Source: Quercus robur (Eukaryota; Streptophyta; Magnoliopsida; Fagales; Fagaceae). From it: a stretch of DNA of 64,000 bases. The first letter of the stretch is position 1. Each line of letters opens with the position of its first letter. Of the stretch, positions 58,460-64,000 are shown one piece after another. Both the position numbers and the translations under genes were made by a program. Below the pieces are notes generated by a model. That model was not told the origin of the DNA and ran no database searches. It worked only from the letters and a program-made list of their open reading frames with translations. The stretch is from positions 29,221,530 to 29,285,529 of the forward strand of contig NC_065543.1 of assembly GCF_932294415.1 (NCBI RefSeq), written 5' to 3'.

Positions 58460-59453
58460 CGAGGGGTTTTTACTTTTTTTTTTTAAATTTTCATTTGAAA
58501 AGTGAATTCATGTTCACGAGTTAATTCCACTGATAAAACCTTTTATTTTTTAATGTGAGATATGAAATTCAAATTTTACCTACCAAAATTGATTAATGAC
58601 TTGGTCTATTGAAAAAAAAAAAAACTATAGTTTGAAATTCTATATCACATACACCTATCAAAATATTAGTAATAGTAATAATAAAGATCAGTTTGAAAAA
58701 TAACAAGTTATTCATGTAATCGTGAAGCAATATCCAAATGTAAGAAAATCTACGACAAATTAGTGATCGTATTCAATATATTATATGTATGGTTTTTGCA
58801 CATTAAAACTTCAATTTTTTATTTTATTTTTAAAGGCATGATTCTACTTACTGATGTAAAAATATCTAGTTGTTACATCAAGTACAATTTATGTAGGTCT
58901 TTTTTTATATAATTAATTTAGAATCAAATTTATGTTATTTTGGTAAAGCAATAGTATAGATTTGTTTATTTTAGCTTAACATGTCCGCTTATTTATTATT
59001 CTTAACTAATCTATCGCTTTGTTTTTTTTTTTTTTTTTAAAGTCTTCACTTTATATACACATATATATATATATAATTTATTTTTTAAAATAAAATATTT
59101 CAATAAAAAAATTTTGTCCAAGCACACTATGAACATTTGTCAACATGAATTGTTACAAGAACATAACTTAAAAACAATATTAAACTCTAGAATTTAACAT
59201 GTATTGTGTAAAACAAGTTTTTACTTTTAATTATTTAGTTAGATTAATTTTGGGTTCTCTAAAGTTTAGTACATATGCCATTTAGTCCACTAATTCCTTA
59301 GACCACGTAGCTAAACTAAAATTTGACACATTATTAAAGCACTTGAATGCCTCACCCTTGCCTCCAAACAACAACTTTTCTTAGCTTTTAATAGGTTGGG
59401 CTATTTGTATGTCAAAGGCTATGGAGTAGACACGAAGAATTACACCAAAGTAA
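58460..59453. other. AT-rich intergenic DNA
   Basis: No gene recognised after the HRD3 fragment; poly-T at about 59022-59039 and (AT)n near 59060-59074. Confidence 0.5.
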
Positions 59454-59575
59454 TGGCCCATTTGGATGGAGGGGGAGTAGAGGAGAGTATAATAATATTG
59501 ATTAAAACTAAGCTAATTTTGTGTTAAATCTATTCTACTCTAATTTACTCTTCCTCCCTTCCCCTCAATCCAAAC
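59454..59575. mobile_element. MITE remnant interrupted by the copia LTR
   Basis: Left part GGCCCATTTGGATGGAGGGG, preceded by TAA (59451-59453). The right part CCCCTCAATCCAAAC is its inverted repeat, but it is cut off at the first base of the LTR. The missing outer bases are expected beyond the 3' LTR outside the window. Confidence 0.55.
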
Positions 59576-59829
59576 TGTTAAGGATAAGATTACCTTTGCC
59601 ATTCAAAACTCAAATATCAAGATCACACAACTAGAGGATAACAGCCAAGATTATCACAACAGCCAAGATTACAACAATCCAGCTCACAGATAACATTTAG
59701 CTGTTGTATATTTAAATTCAAACTCTTCATGTACATCTGAAACTATGTAACTGATCAGTGTATAAATGCAAAGAGCCTTCACCGTATTTGGTAAGGCAGC
59801 ACAATATCAATTTGTTGTTAGCTTTCACA
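59576..59829 (+). mobile_element. 5' LTR of a Ty1/copia retrotransposon
   Basis: 254 bp, TGTTAAGGATAAG..GCTTTCACA, with a TATA box TATAAATGC at about 59761. The left half of the target duplication should be CAAAC (59571-59575). The 3' LTR is beyond the window. Confidence 0.85.
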
Positions 59830-59841
59830 TGGTATCAGAGC
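59830..59841 (+). other. Primer-binding site (initiator tRNA-Met type)
   Basis: TGGTATCAGAGC directly follows the LTR, complementary to the 3' end of initiator tRNA-Met, the usual primer of plant copia elements. The same site is used by the TRIM at 30455-31389. Confidence 0.92.
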
Positions 59842-59865
59842 TTTTTTTGACTAACGTCAATTCCT

Positions 59866-62800
59866 ATGGCCAGCTCTTCCTCTTCTGACTCCACCAACAC
59901 CATTGCTACAGCCAATCCATCCTCTCACAACCTCATCAACCTTCACCACAATACCACAATCAAATTAACCCGAGACAACTATCTCCTTTGGAAAGCTCAG
60001 ATTGTTCCTTACATTAAAGGTCTCCATCTTTTTGGCTTTCTTGATGGAACCAAACCTGCACCCCCACAATCTATCACTAGCCAATCTTCAAATGGTGTAG
60101 CCACTGTCACTACAAATCCTGAATTCCTTCAGTGGCACCTTCAAGATCAACTTATCCTCAGTGCATTGACATCATCACTGTCAGAATCTATACTCACCCA
60201 TGTGGTAAAATGCCTCACCTCTCGAGATGTTTGGCAAACTCTTGAACGCATGTTCTCTTCTTAAGCTAGAGCATGACTCATGCAAATTCATTATCAAATT
60301 GCCACACTGAAAAAGGGCAATCTTTCTGTTGCAGATTATTTTCAGAGATACACCAATCTAGTTGATACTCTTGCTTCCATAGGAAATCCTCTAAATGATT
60401 ATGAGTTGGTCTCATATTTTCTGTCCGGTCTTGGCTCGGAGTATGATTCCTTTGTAACATCAATTACAACACAAGCGGATCCAATGACTCTTGGTGATCT
60501 TTACGGTCATCTTCTTGCTCATGAACTCAGGCTTGAGCAAAACCAACCTGCTGTTGACTTAGCTCTTGTAAGTGCTAACATTGCAGCAAAGAAAGGATCA
60601 TCACGAGGGGGTCATGGTGGTCGGTCTCAACAATTTTTCTCATCTGGTAGAGGCCATAACTCCAACAACAATAGCAACAGAAACTTCCGTGGCAGGGGGC
60701 GTGGTCGTGGTTCGACCTCTTTTTCTGGAGCTCCTCGCACCATCTGTCAAGTCTGCCTCAAACCCGAACATGATGCATTGGCTTGTTATCATCGATTTGG
60801 CAACTCTTATCAAAGGGATTCGAATCAAAACATGCAAGCTTATTTTGCTGCACCTTAACCTGTAATAGATCCTTCCTGGTATCCAGATTCTAGCGCAGCA
60901 CATCACATAACTTCTGATCTTGCCAATCTGAACATGCAAGCTGAAGAGTACACAGGTTCAGACCAAATCAAGATGGGTAACAGTACTGGTTTAGATATTA
61001 AACACATTGGCTAAACCAAAATTCTCACACCCACTACTTCTTTTCTTCTACATGATGTTTTGCATGTTTCTTTAATTAAAAAGAATTTATTGACTGTTCA
61101 CAAATTTACCAAAGACACCAACACTTATCTTGAATTTCATCCTTCTTGTTTCTTTGTGAAGGATCGAGCTACGGGGAAGGTTTTGGTGCAAGGCCCGAGT
61201 AACCATGGGTTATATTCATTTCCATCTTCTCTATTCCGTCGTCGTGGTCCTTCTTCTCGTCTAGTTTCCTCTGCATTTGTCAGTGAACGCGCCACACTCA
61301 CATAGTGGCATTCTCGTCTTGGACATCCAGCCTTGCGAGTCGTCTCTCATGTGGTTTCAAAGTTTGGTCTTCCAATGTTTGCAAATAAAATGGACAGCTC
61401 TTGTCCAGCGTGTCTTAGTTCTAAGAGTCATAGATTAATTTTTCCTTTATCTAATTCTCATGTAGCAGCTCCTTTGGAATTTATTTACGCTGATGTTTGG
61501 GGGCCGTCCCCTGTCTGTTCTAGCATTGGAAATAAATATTATGTTTCTTTTGTGGATTCCTTTAGTCGATACACATGGCTCTATCCAATGTCTTGCAAAA
61601 GTGATGTTTCTTCCATATTCCTCAAATTTCAAAAATATGTTGAACGATACTTTGATCTAAAAATAAAAACAATTCAATCTGATTGGGGTGGTGAATATCG
61701 CTCCCTCCACCAAATCCTCCAAAGTAATGGCATCTCACATCGGTTATCCTGTCCTCATACACCTCAACAAAATGGGGTCATTGAGCGTAAACACCGTCAC
61801 TTAGTTGAAACTGGCCTTGCTTTAATGTCTCATGCTGGTGTTACCTTAAAATTTTGGGATGATGATTCAAACGGCTTGCTATCTCATTAATCGATTGCCC
61901 ACTCCACTTCTTCAAAATTCCTCTCCTTATGAAACACTCTTTTGTTCCCCTCCTGATTACTCTCTCTTACGAGTTTTTGGTTGTGAATGTTGGCCTAATC
62001 TTCGTCCTTATACTGCCCATAAACTTCAACCTCGTTCTCTTCCTTGTATTTTTCTGGGCTATAGTTTGCTGCATAAGGGATACAAGTGTCTTCATTCTTC
62101 CACAGGCCGAATATATATCTCCAGAGATGTCATTTTTAAGGAGACCCATTTTCCTTTTCTAAACTCTTCACCCTTCAGTCCAATTTCTTCTCAGTCCACT
62201 GAGTCTGTCATGCCTATGGTTACCAAGTTTGGGCCGGCCCATTCACCTATCTCTACAAGCCCGATTCCTTCACTCACCTTACCAACCCACTTCACCATAC
62301 CTAGCCCAATCCTACAAAACCCAAAACAATCTGCTCCAAATGCCTTTCATCCTCCACCTGTAAACCCCATCTCTTCTTCCTTAGCTAACACCTCATCAGC
62401 TTCTTCTATAAGTGAACCAACTTTCCAACCTCAAAGTGAACCAACTATCCAACCTCAACCCACTGTTCAGCCAACCCACCCAATGACTACAAGGTCCAAG
62501 AACAATATTTCCAAAACCAAAAACCACACCGATGGCACCATCCGTTATCCCGTCCCCACGACTCTCTTGGCTGAACATGATTTTAGTGATTTTGAACCTA
62601 CTTGTTACTCTACAGCTTGTAAGTTTCCAGAATGGCGAGAGGCTATGAACAAGGAGTTTAATGCTTTGCTCAAAAACAAAACATGGGTCCTTGTTCCTCC
62701 AATGGCTGCCACCAATGTTATTGGCTGTAAGTGGGTGTTTCGCATAAAACGGAAAGTTGATGGTTCTATAGAACGCCACAAGGCCCGACTCGTTGCCAAA

Positions 62801-64000
62801 GGTTTTCATCAACGATTTGGAGTTGATTTCACTGAAACTTTCAGTCCAATTGTGAAACCTACAACGGTACGTATTGTGCTCTCCATTGCTATTTCTTTGG
62901 GCTGGCAAATTCGACAAATTGATGTCCATAATGCCTTTCTACATGGTTTTCTCTCCGAGGATGTTTTTATGCACCAGCCACCGGGATATGTCCATCCAGA
63001 CTATCCTAATCATATATGTAAACTTCAAAAGGCTCTCTATGGCTTAAAGCAGGCACCTAGAGCATGGTTTTCCAGACTTACTTCCAAGCTGATCTCACTT
63101 GGTTTCAAGGGTTGTTGTTCAGATACTTCACTTTTCATCTACAAAAATCATCTTTTTACTATGTATATTTTGATTTATGTAGATGACATCTTAATTACAT
63201 GCTCTAACTCATCTGCCATTACTGAGTTGATTTCACTACTTGGTGTGGATTTTGGCATTAAAGATTTGGGCTCTTTGAATTTCTTCCTCGGCATTGAAGT
63301 TCTTCCTCATGGAAATGGTGTTCTTCTTTCTCAAAGGCGATATATTCTAGATTTATTGAAGAAAACTAACATGCTTGAAGCTAAACCAGTCAATACACCT
63401 ATGGCTGCTTCAACTAGTTTATCTGCCTTTGATGGAACTTCTTATGAAGACCCCATACTTTTTTCGTAGCACAGTTGGAGGCCTGCAATACTTGGCTATT
63501 ACACGGCCTGACATTGCCTTTGTTGTTAATAAACTCTCTCAGTTCATGCACCGCCCAACTGTTACTCATTGGCAAGCTACTAAACGCCTTCTCCGATACC
63601 TCAAACATACACTCAATTTTGGTCTTCACTTCCAACGTTCCAATGTTTCTTTCCTTCAAGCATACTGCGATGCTGATTGGGCAAGTTCTCGTGATGACAG
63701 AAGATCAACTGGTGGCTATTGCATTTATCTTGGCACTAATCTCATCTCTTGGAGTTGCAAGAAACAAGCTACTGTAGCTCGTTCAAGCACTGAAGCCGAA
63801 TATAAAGCTTTGGCTAACACTACAGCAGAAATATCTTGGTTGACTTCTCTGCTTTTTGAACTTGGCTTTCCAGTTTTACCTTCACCTCTTTTATGGTGTG
63901 ACAACATTGGTGCTACATATTTATCCTCCAATCCTGTGTTCCATGCCCGTACAAAACATGTTGAAATTGATTTTCACTTTGTACATGATATGGTGGCGCG
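59866..64000 (+). pseudogene. Ty1/copia gag-pol polyprotein, broken and truncated by the window
   Basis: ATG at 59866 opens a copia gag (LTRDNYLLWKAQI). Then come a CCHC knuckle (about 60744-60785), a protease core with DSSA in place of the usual DSGA (about 60886), a GAG-pre/zinc-binding region, and integrase with its D..D..E triad (about 61490, 61679, 61783). Reverse transcriptase (62630-63320, YVDD at about 63176-63187) and RNase H (DADW, SSTEAEY, CDN) follow. Five in-frame stops lie at 60262, 60274, 60856, 61012 and 61303, with frame shifts near 61860 and 63465. The order IN-RT-RH marks copia. It cannot make a full polyprotein; the end of RNase H and the 3' LTR lie outside. Confidence 0.95.

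Overview
The window reads as a plant nuclear chromosome: AT-rich intergenic DNA, short exons with GT/AG introns, and dense, nested, decayed transposons. The abundance of Tourist-type MITEs beginning GGGTCCGTTTGGATAC suggests a woody dicot close to oak or chestnut (Fagaceae); that placement is from memory of such genomes, not from a search. Three genes can be reconstructed with open, phase-consistent exons: a phytocystatin-like gene (3821-6929, +, 230 aa), a galactose mutarotase / aldose 1-epimerase gene (33823-36514, -, 5 exons, 338 aa) and a VPS26C (DSCR3-type retriever/retromer-like arrestin-fold) gene (46679-52123, -, 11 exons, 317 aa, with one GC-AG intron).

Layout. 1-3.6 kb: AT-rich DNA with weak minus-strand gene remnants (an RPA/OB-fold-like fragment, a possible first exon) and three 121-bp tandem repeats in front of the cystatin gene. 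3.8-7 kb: cystatin-like gene with a LINE fragment in its last intron. 7.9-20.6 kb: copy A of a segmental duplication, ending in a broken mutarotase 3' half; it joins a two-exon fragment of an aldolase/6PGDH-type gene. 22.7-28.8 kb: AT-rich TTGCAATAA repeats and a 677-bp tandem array interrupted once by a GC-rich Harbinger-like element. 29.5-34.9 kb: copy B of the duplication, in the same orientation, running into the intact mutarotase gene. 36.7-46.6 kb: fold-back repeats, hAT-like and MULE-like elements, SINEs and tiny retroposed insertions. 46.7-52.1 kb: VPS26C. 52.5-59.5 kb: LTR and LINE remnants, a second GC-core Harbinger-like element and an HRD3/SEL1L pseudogene. 59.6-64 kb: 5' LTR and broken gag-pol of a Ty1/copia retrotransposon that runs off the window.

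The most unusual content is repetitive. (1) A TAA-flanked element family, two copies in opposite orientation, has Tourist-like ends rich in TTTCCGGAAA and a CpG-saturated core of TCGCGA/GATCGCGATC palindromes. (2) At least eight very short insertions (14-99 bp) end in (T)CTCAAAA or a similar A-tail and are flanked by 12-19 bp target duplications, apparently made by one retroposition machinery; a SINE in the window has the same 3' end. (3) A perfect 41-bp-arm hairpin looks like a snap-back by-product of such an event. (4) The duplication supplies empty sites that date and delimit a MITE, a TRIM and one micro-insertion exactly.

The three genes serve unrelated housekeeping roles (protease inhibition, hexose anomer interconversion, endosomal cargo sorting); nothing suggests they work as a cluster.
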